Shown one piece after another: positions 1-12,188 of a stretch of DNA of 64,000 bases. The stretch is from an uncultured Roseovarius sp. GTDB taxonomy: Bacteria; Pseudomonadota; Alphaproteobacteria; Rhodobacterales; Rhodobacteraceae. The notes under the pieces are model-generated. The model ran no database searches. It had not been told where the DNA came from and saw only the letters and a program-made list of their open reading frames with translations. The stretch is taken from positions 3,700,001 to 3,764,000 of the forward strand of contig OX638333.1 in the NCBI GenBank assembly GCA_951812895.1, read 5' to 3'. How positions within the stretch are numbered: position 1 is the first letter of the stretch; the number at the start of each line of letters is the position of its first letter. The position numbers were made by a program, and so were the translations under genes.

Positions 1-2
1 AT

Positions 3-827
3 GCCGTTATTTTACGGGGTGGATCAGAGAGTTTTCACTCTTCGACCGCCATTCACAGCTGTCTTGTCGATGGCCTTAAAGCAGCAGGGCTACCCGAGGA
101 CGCAATTCAATTAGTGCCGACGCGCGACAGGGCCGCCGTACAGGAACTATTAACGATGACCGAGACGGTTGATGTGATTGTACCGCGCGGTGGAAAAGGG
201 CTTGTTGGATTGGTGCAGCGCGAGGCGCGGGTGCCTGTTTTTGCGCATCTTGAAGGGATTGTTCATATCTATGTCGACAAAGACGCGGACCCGCAGAAAG
301 CTTTGAACGTAGTGCTCAATGCAAAGACTCGCCGGACTGGCATATGTGGCGCGGCAGAATGCCTTTTGATTCACCGGGAAGTCGCAGATTCTATTGGGAA
401 AAACCTGATCAAGGCTTTGCTGCACGAAGGCGTGGAAGTGCGTACCGATGCAGGTCTGCAATTTGTTAACGGAACCCTAAAGGCGGATGAAACGGATTGG
501 GGGAAAGAATTCCTTGATATGATCATCGCCGCCAAAATGGTTAACGATATAGATGATGCAATTGCCCATATCCGGACGTATCATTCACAGCATACGGATT
601 GCATCATTACTGAAGACGATGAGGCCGCTGCTGCTTTCTTTGCCGGGCTCGACAGCGCAATTCTGATGCGCAATGCATCGACGCAGTTCGCCGATGGTGG
701 AGAGTTTGGTATGGGCGCCGAAATCGGTATCGCGACGGGCAAGATGCATGCCCGCGGCCCGGTTGGCGCTGCGCAGTTGACGAGTTTCAAATATCTGGTG
801 GAAGGGAACGGAACTATCCGCACCTAA
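3..827 (+). CDS. proA: Glutamate-5-semialdehyde dehydrogenase (gamma-glutamyl phosphate reductase), 5' truncated
   Basis: This enzyme reduces gamma-glutamyl phosphate to glutamate-5-semialdehyde with NADPH in proline synthesis. The reading frame is open from base 3 and has no start inside the window, so the N-terminal part (roughly 145 of a usual ~420 residues) lies upstream. The visible 274 residues begin with [10 protein letters not shown], a typical ProA stretch, and include a VPRGGKGLV segment and [11 protein letters not shown] around the expected catalytic cysteine. The C-terminus [18 protein letters not shown] is characteristic of the family. The stop overlaps the convergent chpT stop by 4 bases. 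Identification is firm. Confidence 0.95.
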   Translation, partial: AVILRGGSESFHSSTAIHSCLVDGLKAAGLPEDAIQLVPTRDRAAVQELLTMTETVDVIVPRGGKGLVGLVQREARVPVFAHLEGIVHIYVDKDADPQKALNVVLNAKTRRTGICGAAECLLIHREVADSIGKNLIKALLHEGVEVRTDAGLQFVNGTLKADETDWGKEFLDMIIAAKMVNDIDDAIAHIRTYHSQHTDCIITEDDEAAAAFFAGLDSAILMRNASTQFADGGEFGMGAEIGIATGKMHARGPVGAAQLTSFKYLVEGNGTIRT

Positions 828-1423
828 AACTGAATTATGACTTTACTTTCTGATAATTGAACAACAGGCTTTAAGTGCATTATAGTCAGAATATCTGGAA
901 GCATAAGGAACTGAACCGCTGCGGGCGATACCCCATGTGATTGCCCGCCACCGCTTAGCAGTTTCCAATGGTCTTCAATAACCTCAATCCGCTTTGAACG
1001 CGCGGTGATGGTCCATTTGCCAGAGCTATCCCGAATTTCAATTTCACCACCGAACGGAACCGCTTGTTCAGCGCACAGAAGCGCAAGCAACATGGCCTGC
1101 ACTATCGGACGAGGATGGCTCTGGTTAACGAGAAAGTTAATTGAGAGTCGCCCATCTGTATGTGTTTCCGACAAAAGCGATTTGATCTCAGTTGCGGATA
1201 CGATCTGATCAGGTGACGCGGTGCCAAATGCCAGACGGAAAAAACGTAGTCGGGCGCTGGCATTGGCCGCGCTTTGAGATACCAGAGACAATTCCGGAGT
1301 GGGTGCTGTGTTGGAAAGTTCCAGCAATTCCAACCCATTGGTGATTGCACCAATCGGGCTGATTAGGTCGTGACAAATTCGCGAGCCTATCAGTGCGGCC
1401 AAATTTTCGCTATCGTTGGGCAA
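824..1423 (-). CDS. chpT: Histidine phosphotransferase ChpT
   Basis: ChpT passes phosphate from the hybrid kinase CckA to the response regulators CtrA and CpdR in the alphaproteobacterial cell-cycle phosphorelay. The 199-residue protein has an N-terminal helical H-box, [14 protein letters not shown], with the probable phospho-accepting His at residue 18. A C-terminal half resembling a degenerate histidine-kinase ATPase domain follows, without a clear N/G box. This matches the known ChpT fold. It converges on proA with a 4-base overlap and lies within 5 kb of sciP and ctrA. A generic HPt-like protein is the only real alternative. Confidence 0.85.
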   Translation of the reverse strand: MPNDSENLAALIGSRICHDLISPIGAITNGLELLELSNTAPTPELSLVSQSAANASARLRFFRLAFGTASPDQIVSATEIKSLLSETHTDGRLSINFLVNQSHPRPIVQAMLLALLCAEQAVPFGGEIEIRDSSGKWTITARSKRIEVIEDHWKLLSGGGQSHGVSPAAVQFLMLPDILTIMHLKPVVQLSESKVIIQF

Positions 1424-1450
1424 AATGGAAACTCCAGATGGTGAGAAAAT

Positions 1451-1636
1451 ATGTCGGGGCTGAATTCAGTACTGGAACCAGGAATGGTAGTGGAACATCC
1501 AGAGAGACCTGATTGGGGAACGGGCCAGGTTCAATCCAATATTGGAGGAAAGATTACCGTTAATTTTCAAGAAGTTGGAAAGGTTGTAGTCGATGGCTCC
1601 CGCGTGGAATTGTTACCTGTTATTGATCCTTCATAA
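1451..1636 (+). CDS. DUF3553 family small protein
   Basis: This 61-residue protein of unknown function reads VLEPGMVVEHPERPDWGTGQVQ, followed by a beta-rich segment with NIGGKITVNF and GKVVVDG. The pattern fits DUF3553, a small CarD/SH3-like family common in alphaproteobacteria. It has no signal peptide or membrane segment and is probably cytoplasmic. It is divergent from chpT, with start codons 27 bases apart, so the two promoters must overlap. No function can be assigned. Confidence 0.75.
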   Translation: MSGLNSVLEPGMVVEHPERPDWGTGQVQSNIGGKITVNFQEVGKVVVDGSRVELLPVIDPS

Positions 1637-1650
1637 TGGTTACCAGAAAG

Positions 1651-1674
1651 TTAACACACGTTAAGGTGGATTAA
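1651..1674. promoter_or_regulatory. Three helically phased TTAA half-sites upstream of olsB
   Basis: TTAA occurs at 1651, 1661 and 1671, exactly 10 bases apart, in the olsB leader. CtrA boxes are TTAA-N7-TTAA (11-base period), so these N6 spacings are one base short. A weak CtrA-type site is possible, but the spacing argues against a canonical one. Confidence 0.3.
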
Positions 1675-1749
1675 TACAGCCGTAGTCCGACGAAGTTGCG
1701 TTTACCATTTTCAACGCATAAAACCCCGCAAAGCCAGAACGGGTCATTC

Positions 1750-2520
1750 ATGAATAACCAACAGGATCAACAGTTTAACGTCCGGCTTGCCACAGATGAA
1801 GCAGATCTGCAGGCAGCACAAAGGTTGCGATATGAGGTTTTTGTCGAAGAGCTTGGTGGGGACGGCCCGACGGTGGACCACGAAGCCCGGCTTGAGCTGG
1901 ATCGATTTGACCCGTTCTACGAACACCTCATACTGACTGATGGCAATAAAAATAATTTGATTGTAGGTGTTTACCGGCTTTTACGCGATGATCAGGCCGC
2001 TAAAGCCGGGCAGTTTTACTCCGAAGATGAATATGATCTGAGTGTTTTGAAGTCTTCAAATCGTAAACTTATGGAGCTGGGTCGGTCTTGTGTCGCGGCG
2101 GAGTATCGCGGTGGGGCAGCAATGTATCATCTCTGGAATGGCCTGGCGCGTTATGTGGCTGAACACAAAGTGGAAATTCTGTTTGGTGTGGCGAGTTTTC
2201 ATGGCACCGACCCGAATGAACTGGCACAACCTCTGTCATTATTGCACCACCGGCATTTGGCGCCAGAGGATTTGCGGGTCAGAACCCGTGATGAACACTA
2301 CCAGTCTATGAACCTGATGCCCGAAGCCGAGATCGACCGGCGTGTGGCGATGTTGCAGGTTCCAGCGCTGATCAAGGCCTATCTCAGGTTGGGCGGATAT
2401 GTGGGCGAGGGCGCCTATGTTGATCGTGCATTCAATACCACAGATGTCTGCCTTGTCATGGATACAGCGCGTTTAAATCAAACTCAAAAGAACATTTATT
2501 CCCGGGATGTTACGATTTGA
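1750..2520 (+). CDS. olsB: L-ornithine N(alpha)-acyltransferase OlsB
   Basis: OlsB transfers a 3-hydroxyacyl group from acyl carrier protein to the alpha-amino group of ornithine, the first step of ornithine-lipid synthesis. The 256-residue protein shows the GNAT-like OlsB pattern: RLRYEVFVEELGGDG near residue 30, then YRLL, and MELGRSCVAAEYRGG around residues 110-125. The start is placed at ATG 1750 because the preceding in-frame residues are not protein-like. The stop overlaps the TTG start of olsA by 4 bases, so the two are translationally coupled. The olsB-olsA pair is the known ornithine-lipid arrangement and supports the call. Confidence 0.9.
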   Translation: MNNQQDQQFNVRLATDEADLQAAQRLRYEVFVEELGGDGPTVDHEARLELDRFDPFYEHLILTDGNKNNLIVGVYRLLRDDQAAKAGQFYSEDEYDLSVLKSSNRKLMELGRSCVAAEYRGGAAMYHLWNGLARYVAEHKVEILFGVASFHGTDPNELAQPLSLLHHRHLAPEDLRVRTRDEHYQSMNLMPEAEIDRRVAMLQVPALIKAYLRLGGYVGEGAYVDRAFNTTDVCLVMDTARLNQTQKNIYSRDVTI

Positions 2521-3353
2521 CATTCACGTGGACACCTGAGCAGAAACCGGATCCTGTACGCATTCCGATAACCGGTTGGGTCAGGGTGGTTCTAAGGGCC
2601 TTGCCATTGGTGCTTGTTCTGTTGATCGGCGTTCTGACAACATTGTTTTTAAGGCTGATCGAACGTCCGATTTTCGGGGTTAAGCGACCATGGACGCCAT
2701 ACATCACGCAATGGGTCTGTCGGGCGTCTTTTTTTATCATGAGAATACGCCATGAAACCCAGGGCAAACGGATGAACCGGCCGGGAGCAGTGGTGGCCAA
2801 CCATGCCTCATGGTTGGATATTTTCACGTTGAATGCGCGTAAGCGTATATATTTTGTGTCTAAAGCAGAAGTGGCGCGTTGGCCTGGAATAGGATGGTTG
2901 GCGCGGATTACGGGAACGGTGTTCATAACGCGCGATCCCAAAGCCGCCAGAGAGCAAAAAATCATCTTTGAAAACAGGTTGCTTGCCGGGCACAAGTTGT
3001 TGTTTTTCCCCGAGGGAACTTCAACTGACGGGATGAGAGTTTTGCCTTTTAAACCAACGCTTTTTCAGGCGTTCTTTAGCCCGGAGTTGCGGGGCGAAAT
3101 GCATATACAACCCGTCACCGTAACCTATTTTGCCCCTGCCGGAGAAGACGAACGGTTTTATGGCTGGTGGGGGGATATGGATTTTGGCAGCCACATGATC
3201 AAGTTGCTTGCGCAGAGGCGGCAGGGGTCAGTCAAAGTCATTTATCACCGTCCCGTTAAGGTTAATGAATTTTCAGACCGAAAAGCGCTGGCCGCACATG
3301 TGGAACAGGTCGTGCGGCAGGGCATGCCACCGGAGCGCCAGATCATGCAGTAA
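2517..3353 (+). CDS. olsA: Lyso-ornithine lipid O-acyltransferase OlsA (PlsC family)
   Basis: OlsA adds the second, ester-linked acyl chain to lyso-ornithine lipid at the inner membrane; related PlsC enzymes act on lysophosphatidic acid. The 278 residues contain one strong N-terminal hydrophobic segment (about 26-45), the acyltransferase HX4D motif in NHASWLD near residue 98, and the FPEGTSTDG block III motif near 162. The start is a rare TTG at 2517, overlapping the olsB TGA by 4 bases. Its position behind olsB favours OlsA over a general PlsC. Confidence 0.88.
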   Translation: MTFTWTPEQKPDPVRIPITGWVRVVLRALPLVLVLLIGVLTTLFLRLIERPIFGVKRPWTPYITQWVCRASFFIMRIRHETQGKRMNRPGAVVANHASWLDIFTLNARKRIYFVSKAEVARWPGIGWLARITGTVFITRDPKAAREQKIIFENRLLAGHKLLFFPEGTSTDGMRVLPFKPTLFQAFFSPELRGEMHIQPVTVTYFAPAGEDERFYGWWGDMDFGSHMIKLLAQRRQGSVKVIYHRPVKVNEFSDRKALAAHVEQVVRQGMPPERQIMQ

Positions 3354-3354
3354 A

Positions 3355-3437
3355 TTTGTACTATCTGTACAAGTTGTACATGCGATTTGTACAAGGTTCG
3401 GCGGTTTGGCGGGATTTTGTGTACCGGATATACACAA
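3355..3437. repeat. Cluster of TGTAC palindromes between convergent olsA and mnmA
   Basis: TGTAC occurs four times within about 40 bases. It includes a perfect 7+1+7 palindrome TGTACAA-G-TTGTACA at 3366-3380 and an 8-base palindrome TTGTACAA at 3387-3394. A further inverted repeat, TTGTGTA-N7-TACACAA, lies at 3417-3437. The flanking genes converge, so this is not an obvious promoter. The rest of the gap (3438-3576) shows nothing I recognise. Confidence 0.6.
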
Positions 3438-3576
3438 GTTTAATGTCTGGAGTGCATGGCCAGACTAGGGTCAGTTATTGTTAACGAATTTTAAACAAAG
3501 CCCCGGCGCAAATCAGCGACCGTATGCAGCCTCGCGGGCCGGCGATCTGGTGTAGCTTGGTAAGCCGAATGGATAT

Positions 3577-4722
3577 TCAGGAGCTTTCACCCTTCCAGAT
3601 CCAGCCCCCGCCTAAAATTCGGCTGCTTTCGTTTTCGTAGAATACACAAGCCTGACCCGGAGAGATGCCGGCCTCGGGCGTCAAAAGCTCTACTTCGGCG
3701 GTGGTGTCTGATAGCGGTCTGACTACCGCTTCCCGTGGGGGGCGGGTGGATCGGACTTTGACCGAGACATTCCATTCCGGCCGTGAGGTGAGGGGTGCGT
3801 CGCCAAGCCAGTTGATTTCGCGCACCGGGACAGTGCGGGTCGACAACATCTCTTTGGGGCCTACAACAACCTGTTTGCTGTCGACATCCAGTTTGACCAC
3901 GTAAAGCGGATCGGCCAGACCGCCGATACCCAGACCGCGGCGTTGACCGATGGTGTAATGGATCACGCCATTGTGGGTTCCAAGTACATTTCCCTGATGA
4001 TCGACAATTTCGCCAGATTCGGCGGCACCGGGGCGCAGTTTTTCGATCACGGCGGCGTAGTTGCCGTTTGGAACAAAGCAGATGTCCTGGCTGTCTGGTT
4101 TGTCTGCAACCGCAAGGCCGTATTTCGCGGCGAGTTCGCGGGTGGCATCTTTGGAGGGGAGATGCCCAAGCGGAAAGCGCAGGAAAGCGAGTTGTTCCGG
4201 GGTGGTGGAGAACAGGAAATAGCTTTGATCCCGGTTGGCATCTGCCGCGCAATGTAATTCAGGTCCGTTGGGGCCGAGTTTGCGCTGAATGTAGTGACCT
4301 GTAGCCATACAATCGGCATCCAGATCCCTGGCCGTCTGCAGCAGATCTTTGAATTTTACCCGTTCGTTGCAGCGGATGCATGGCACAGGGGTGGCGCCGG
4401 CCAGGTAACTGTCAGCAAATTCGTCGATCACAGCGTCACGGAAAATATTTTCGTAATCGAGGACATAATGGGGAAAGCCCATTTCTTCGGCTACCCGGCG
4501 GGCATCGTGGATGTCGATGCCGGCACAGCAGGCGCCCTTTTTGGCGAGTGCTGCCCCGTGATCATATAACTGCAGGGTGACGCCCACCACGTCGTAACCT
4601 TCTTCGGCCAGCTGAGCGGCCACGACAGAGCTGTCGACGCCGCCGGACATGGCGACGACAACACGCGTGTCGGCGGGGGTCTTGGGCAGCCCAAGGGAAT
4701 TAAGGGGCGCGTCGAGGGGCAT
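3577..4722 (-). CDS. mnmA: tRNA-specific 2-thiouridylase MnmA
   Basis: MnmA thiolates U34 at the wobble position of tRNA-Lys, -Glu and -Gln, using sulfur relayed from a cysteine desulfurase. The 381-residue protein has the ATP-binding PP-loop SGGVDSS near residues 26-32. It also has the [10 protein letters not shown] motif carrying one catalytic cysteine (about 118) and DSQDICFV with the second (about 212). Its length matches the family. It is a single gene, convergent with olsA and divergent from sciP. Confidence 0.95.
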   Translation of the reverse strand: MPLDAPLNSLGLPKTPADTRVVVAMSGGVDSSVVAAQLAEEGYDVVGVTLQLYDHGAALAKKGACCAGIDIHDARRVAEEMGFPHYVLDYENIFRDAVIDEFADSYLAGATPVPCIRCNERVKFKDLLQTARDLDADCMATGHYIQRKLGPNGPELHCAADANRDQSYFLFSTTPEQLAFLRFPLGHLPSKDATRELAAKYGLAVADKPDSQDICFVPNGNYAAVIEKLRPGAAESGEIVDHQGNVLGTHNGVIHYTIGQRRGLGIGGLADPLYVVKLDVDSKQVVVGPKEMLSTRTVPVREINWLGDAPLTSRPEWNVSVKVRSTRPPREAVVRPLSDTTAEVELLTPEAGISPGQACVFYENESSRILGGGWIWKGESS

Positions 4723-4846
4723 TTATCTCTCCGGGGTCAGATGCAGCGGAATATAGGAAAATCCTAAACACTCTCAAGGGGCCTGTTTCACCTTGCGTTA
4801 AACGATAGGCGCGAGGTTGGCGGGGCCAACAAATAAGGTGCGTGTG

Positions 4847-5131
4847 ATGTATCTGAAGAAAGTGAATGGGCCAAGAGCTGTTAAACTACCGGACGGAACG
4901 GTCTTGTCACAGGCTGATCTGCCACCACCGGAGACGCGCAGGTGGGTGGCATCGCGCAAGTTATCGGTGGTGCGGGGCGTGGTATATGGCCTTATTTCTC
5001 AAGAGGATGCGCTGCAAACATATGGGTTGAGCGAAGAAGAATTTCAGGAATGGGTTAGTGCTTTGTCTGAACGCGGCGAGGCGGGTTTAAAGGCAACTTT
5101 TATCCGCAAAAATATTCAACCTAAGGTTTAA
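4847..5131 (+). CDS. sciP: SciP-type CtrA inhibitor (DUF1153)
   Basis: In Caulobacter, SciP binds CtrA at promoters and represses CtrA-activated genes. This 94-residue protein contains the family core LPDGTVLSQADLPPP followed by TRRWVASRKLSVVRGV and a helix-turn-helix-like second half (LSEEEFQEWVSAL). ATG 4847 is preferred over an in-frame start 30 bases upstream because family members begin shortly before the LPDG segment. It sits directly upstream of ctrA, with an 88-base gap. Confidence in the family is high; the function is inferred from homologues. Confidence 0.87.
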   Translation: MYLKKVNGPRAVKLPDGTVLSQADLPPPETRRWVASRKLSVVRGVVYGLISQEDALQTYGLSEEEFQEWVSALSERGEAGLKATFIRKNIQPKV

Positions 5132-5152
5132 ATCACATTTTGTTCTGCTATG

Positions 5153-5167
5153 GTAACCTGTAGTTAA
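5153..5167 (+). promoter_or_regulatory. Putative CtrA-binding box upstream of ctrA
   Basis: GTAA-N7-TTAA, one mismatch from the TTAA-N7-TTAA consensus, lies 53 bases before the ctrA start codon. Autoregulation of ctrA through such boxes is known in related organisms. Binding here is inferred. Confidence 0.5.
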
Positions 5168-5219
5168 CCAATGTTCGCCAGTGTCGTGGCAGTCATAAAA
5201 AAATTATCGGAGATAGTTG

Positions 5220-5936
5220 ATGCGCGTTCTTCTTGTTGAAGATGACCCTACAACCTCAAAAAGCATCGAACTGATGCTGACCCATGCGAATCTGAATGTT
5301 TATACGACCGATTTGGGGGAAGAGGGGATCGATCTGGCAAAACTATATGATTACGATCTTATACTTCTTGATCTGGGCTTGCCGGACATGGATGGGCACG
5401 AAGTACTGCGACAGTTGCGATTGTCACGGGTTGAAACGCCGATTCTGATACTGAGCGGGGCCGATGATGCCGAAAACAAAATCAGGGGATTTGGATTTGG
5501 GGCGGATGATTACCTGACCAAGCCTTTCCATCGCGAAGAGCTGGTGGCGCGCATTCACGCGATCATCCGCCGGTCGAAAGGGCATTCACAGTCGATGATC
5601 AGGACCGGGCAGATCAACGTCAACCTGGACGCCAAGACGGTGGATGTGGATGACCGGACGGTGCATCTGACTGGCAAGGAATACCAGATGCTGGAGTTGC
5701 TGAGCCTGCGTAAAGGTACGACACTGACCAAAGAGATGTTTCTGAACCATCTTTATGGCGGGATGGATGAGCCCGAGCTGAAAATCATTGATGTTTTCAT
5801 CTGCAAGCTGCGCAAGAAGCTGAGCGAGGCGACGGGCGGTGAAAACTATATCGAAACGGTTTGGGGCCGGGGATATGTCCTGCGTGATCCCGAAACCGTC
5901 AGCAAGGAACAACCCCGCATGGTGGTGGGCGCCTGA
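5220..5936 (+). CDS. ctrA: Cell cycle response regulator CtrA
   Basis: CtrA is the OmpR-type master regulator that, once phosphorylated, activates motility, division and gene-transfer-agent genes in alphaproteobacteria. The 238 residues begin MRVLLVEDD. The phospho-acceptor Asp is at residue 51 in [13 protein letters not shown], and the conserved Lys is in YLTKPF. A winged-helix DNA-binding domain occupies about 125-230, with [10 protein letters not shown] as the recognition helix region. The start is ATG 5220, not the TTG directly before it, because CtrA proteins begin MRVL. The upstream partner is sciP, and ligA follows. Confidence 0.96.
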   Translation: MRVLLVEDDPTTSKSIELMLTHANLNVYTTDLGEEGIDLAKLYDYDLILLDLGLPDMDGHEVLRQLRLSRVETPILILSGADDAENKIRGFGFGADDYLTKPFHREELVARIHAIIRRSKGHSQSMIRTGQINVNLDAKTVDVDDRTVHLTGKEYQMLELLSLRKGTTLTKEMFLNHLYGGMDEPELKIIDVFICKLRKKLSEATGGENYIETVWGRGYVLRDPETVSKEQPRMVVGA

Positions 5937-6003
5937 CACCGCGCCGTTGCGGATGACTTGCAGGACAAGGATGGCTGGACCTTGGAAGCGGTGCATTCTA
6001 TCA

Positions 6004-10273
<4,270 letters not shown>

Positions 10274-10301
10274 GATAAGAATTCCACAGAAGTTCACAAA
10301 T

Positions 10302-10316
10302 GTTCCCAAAAAGTTC
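10302..10316 (+). promoter_or_regulatory. LexA (SOS) box GTTC-N7-GTTC
   Basis: GTTC at 10302-10305 and GTTC at 10313-10316, with exactly 7 bases between them, match the LexA direct-repeat operator used by many alphaproteobacteria. A further GTTC at 10292 has a 6-base spacing. The box lies 64 bases upstream of a 40-codon gene. LexA control is inferred from the motif. Confidence 0.75.
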
Positions 10317-10379
10317 TTTACAAGCGTCCATCAAAATGAGAACAAAGAGGCAACAAGAGTTAACAAAAAGGAGCCGCCC

Positions 10380-10502
10380 ATGCTTCGCCAGATCAAAACA
10401 GTGACCCGCCGTTCCAGCGATACATTGCTGGGAGATGCGGTTGGTGCCGCCGCGTTGATGGTGACGTTGGTTGGCGGGCTTTACCTGCCTGGAGTATTTT
10501 AA
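10380..10502 (+). CDS. 40-residue single-pass membrane peptide, putatively SOS-induced
   Basis: The peptide has a basic N-terminus (MLRQIKTVTRRSS) and one hydrophobic segment from about residue 20 to the end (VGAAALMVTLVGGLYLPGVF). A strong AAAAGGAG ribosome site lies 6 bases before ATG 10380, which fixes the start. A GTTC-N7-GTTC LexA box lies 64 bases upstream. The known SOS-induced small membrane proteins (SidA, a division inhibitor in Caulobacter, and TisB in enterobacteria) have the same general build. I see no sequence identity to them, so function is only a hypothesis. A long structured region follows. Confidence 0.75.
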   Translation: MLRQIKTVTRRSSDTLLGDAVGAAALMVTLVGGLYLPGVF

Positions 10503-10753
10503 CGATAAGTTTGCGCAACTCCGGATGGATCACCGTTACCAACGATTTCCGGGATTGCATTGAATTCTGCCTGCGACGCTTTCGTACCTGTCACGCCTTC
10601 TGCATCTCCTGTCCCTTTTGATGCGCTGCAACTGACACTGTCCCATCGTCTCTGCCGGGGATTTGCCTCTCCCCGCCCGGGCATGACAGGAGATTACAAA
10701 GCTTTGCATTCCCTTCCGCCGCCGCCCTGATTTGGGTGTGCGGCGGTTTTTTT
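10503..10753 (+). ncRNA. Structured untranslated region or small RNA downstream of the SOS peptide gene
   Basis: This stretch holds no credible coding region. It contains a perfect 10-base inverted repeat, ATCTCCTGTC (10604-10613) with GACAGGAGAT (10685-10694). That encloses a 6-base-pair hairpin CGGGGA/TCCCCG (10656-10675). A GC hairpin with a seven-T tail (10716-10753) ends the region. It could be the 3' UTR of the peptide mRNA, a processed RNA, or an independent small RNA. No named RNA family is recognised. Confidence 0.5.
10716..10753 (+). terminator. Rho-independent terminator
   Basis: CCGCCGC (10719-10725, or the overlapping copy at 10716) pairs with GCGGCGG (10740-10746), followed by seven T residues at 10747-10753. 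It ends the transcript that starts at the SOS box. Confidence 0.8.
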
Positions 10754-10907
10754 GTGTGGACTAATGTCAACTACCTCTTGCTTGCGTGACCATGCGGTTG
10801 CCGATTTTCAACCCGTCGCCTCTGGTTATGAAAGGAAATTGATTTGATTTTGACCCTTTTCACGCGCAGATTCGATGTAGGGTTGTAGCCATACAAAGGA
10901 AATGACC

Positions 10908-11474
10908 ATGAACAAGATGCGAACTGCTATGATAGGTGCTGTGATCGCCGCATTGATGTTGAGTGCACAATCTCCTGCAAATGCTGGCGGAGGGAACGAT
11001 TCACGCTTATCGAAAGATCTTAATATTTCCGATGATCCGAAATCATCTTCATCGAAGAAAAAGAATGTTATAACCAAAAAAGATGGCGTTTACTATACGA
11101 AGCGGAACTTTCGCAAGATTTCCCAAAAGGATTTAAAAACAGCGGTAACGGGAATTAGAAAGGGTTTTAACATTACTGTTGAAGGTTTCTCTAAAGAAAT
11201 GTCCCTAAGATTGTTTGAAACGGCATTGTTAGATCAAAATCGGGTCGACTTTGAAATTTCTGCTTTAGATTCTATAGGTGATAATCTCTTACGGAGAAAA
11301 GAGTATCTTCAACGAGCAGTGCGTGTTTATGAGGAAGTTGTTAGAAAAATAAAGGCGAAGGGCAGGGTGAAATATAAATCTCCCGAATATTACGAAATAC
11401 GCAGATTAAAGGCGGTTATAAAATTACTGAAATATTGGGTGAAGCATCCCAGCGAAGGCAATTTTTTCTTCTAA
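10908..11474 (+). CDS. AT-rich exported protein of unknown function
   Basis: The 188-residue protein starts at ATG 10908, with AAAGGA 7 bases before it; another in-frame ATG lies at 10902. A signal peptide (MNKMRTAMIGAVIAALML...ANA) ends near residue 25. The mature part is lysine- and serine-rich (SSSSKKKN) and then helical and basic, ending GNFFF. The base composition is visibly more AT-rich than neighbouring genes and codon use differs (many AAA, ATA, TTA), which suggests recent transfer. I do not recognise a family. The stop is followed one base later by an interspersed repeat. Confidence 0.6.
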   Translation: MNKMRTAMIGAVIAALMLSAQSPANAGGGNDSRLSKDLNISDDPKSSSSKKKNVITKKDGVYYTKRNFRKISQKDLKTAVTGIRKGFNITVEGFSKEMSLRLFETALLDQNRVDFEISALDSIGDNLLRRKEYLQRAVRVYEEVVRKIKAKGRVKYKSPEYYEIRRLKAVIKLLKYWVKHPSEGNFFF

Positions 11475-11475
11475 A

Positions 11476-11545
11476 CGTCGCAACATCAATGCGTAGGCGG
11501 GACGTTTTTCGCCAAGCCTGAGTCAGTTTTAACGAAAATCGCTTT
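11476..11545 (-). repeat. Interspersed repeat, copy A (one arm)
   Basis: The reverse complement matches 44432-44501 at about 62 of 70 positions by eye, including GGCGAAAAACGTCCCGCC and GCATTGATGTTGC. It begins one base after the stop codon of the AT-rich orphan. The second arm seen in the 44.4-kb copy is missing. The rest of the gap (11546-11666) shows nothing. Confidence 0.8.
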
Positions 11546-11666
11546 GGTATTTTTTATGTGTTGATCGCCTTCGGCGAGAGTATTTGGAGAATGGTGAAAG
11601 GAGAGGGTTTTTCATCTTTCTGAAATATTCAATCACGAAGGGAGAAATGATCGCTGAGGATCGAGA

Positions 11667-12122
11667 TCAGGCGCAGGACGAGGTGTTGGCGATCTCTTCA
11701 AGTGCTTCTACCAATGCTTCAAGTGTCAACAGGATCGAGGCATGGCGGTTTTTGTAGTCGCGCGCCGGGCGCAGCACCTCCATCCCGTCGAACGGGGCAG
11801 GTGGTGTTGGGCCATCCTGTTTCAGCATCGATTTAAGTGCATCACGGGCTTCAGTGACCTGTGCCAGATCGCATCCGATGATGCCGGACCCTACTACGCT
11901 GGCTGAGGCTTGGCCAAGTGCACAAGCCTTAACCTCTGCTGCGTAGTCGGTGATTTTTCCGTCGTGAACGCACACGTCAACGGTGACCGTTGAACCACAA
12001 AGCGGCGCGCGGCGTTTGACCGAAGCATCCGGAGCATCCAGCCGGCCATGATGTGGGATATCGGCGGCCAGTTCGAGAATTCGGGCCGAATAGAGTTTGA
12101 TCAGGTCGGTTTCGCCGCTCAT
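11667..12122 (-). CDS. IscU/NifU-like iron-sulfur cluster scaffold protein
   Basis: These proteins hold nascent Fe-S clusters on three cysteines. The 151-residue sequence shows the expected three: Cys in APLCGSTVTVDV (about 42), CALGQASASV (about 67), and a third candidate near the C-terminus (TSSCA). The third cysteine is not in the usual position, where a C-x-L/LxxC segment would be expected, and RDYKNRHAS occupies the region where SUF-type scaffolds have RIKCA. It may therefore be a degenerate or specialised scaffold. It is divergent from hisI, 66 bases apart. Confidence 0.75.
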   Translation of the reverse strand: MSGETDLIKLYSARILELAADIPHHGRLDAPDASVKRRAPLCGSTVTVDVCVHDGKITDYAAEVKACALGQASASVVGSGIIGCDLAQVTEARDALKSMLKQDGPTPPAPFDGMEVLRPARDYKNRHASILLTLEALVEALEEIANTSSCA

Positions 12123-12188
12123 GGCTTTTCCTTTGGATGGCTGTCCCCTAAATAGAGGCCATTACGCCAGAGTGAAAGGCCTGTGAAT

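Noticed and set aside
1005-1208. A rightward frame within chpT
   Set aside because: It is antisense to chpT and lacks its own ribosome site and homology.
10499-10684. A 61-codon leftward frame in the structured region
   Set aside because: It coincides with nested inverted repeats and a terminator on the other strand, and the translation is glycine- and alanine-rich without a family; structured RNA is the better explanation.
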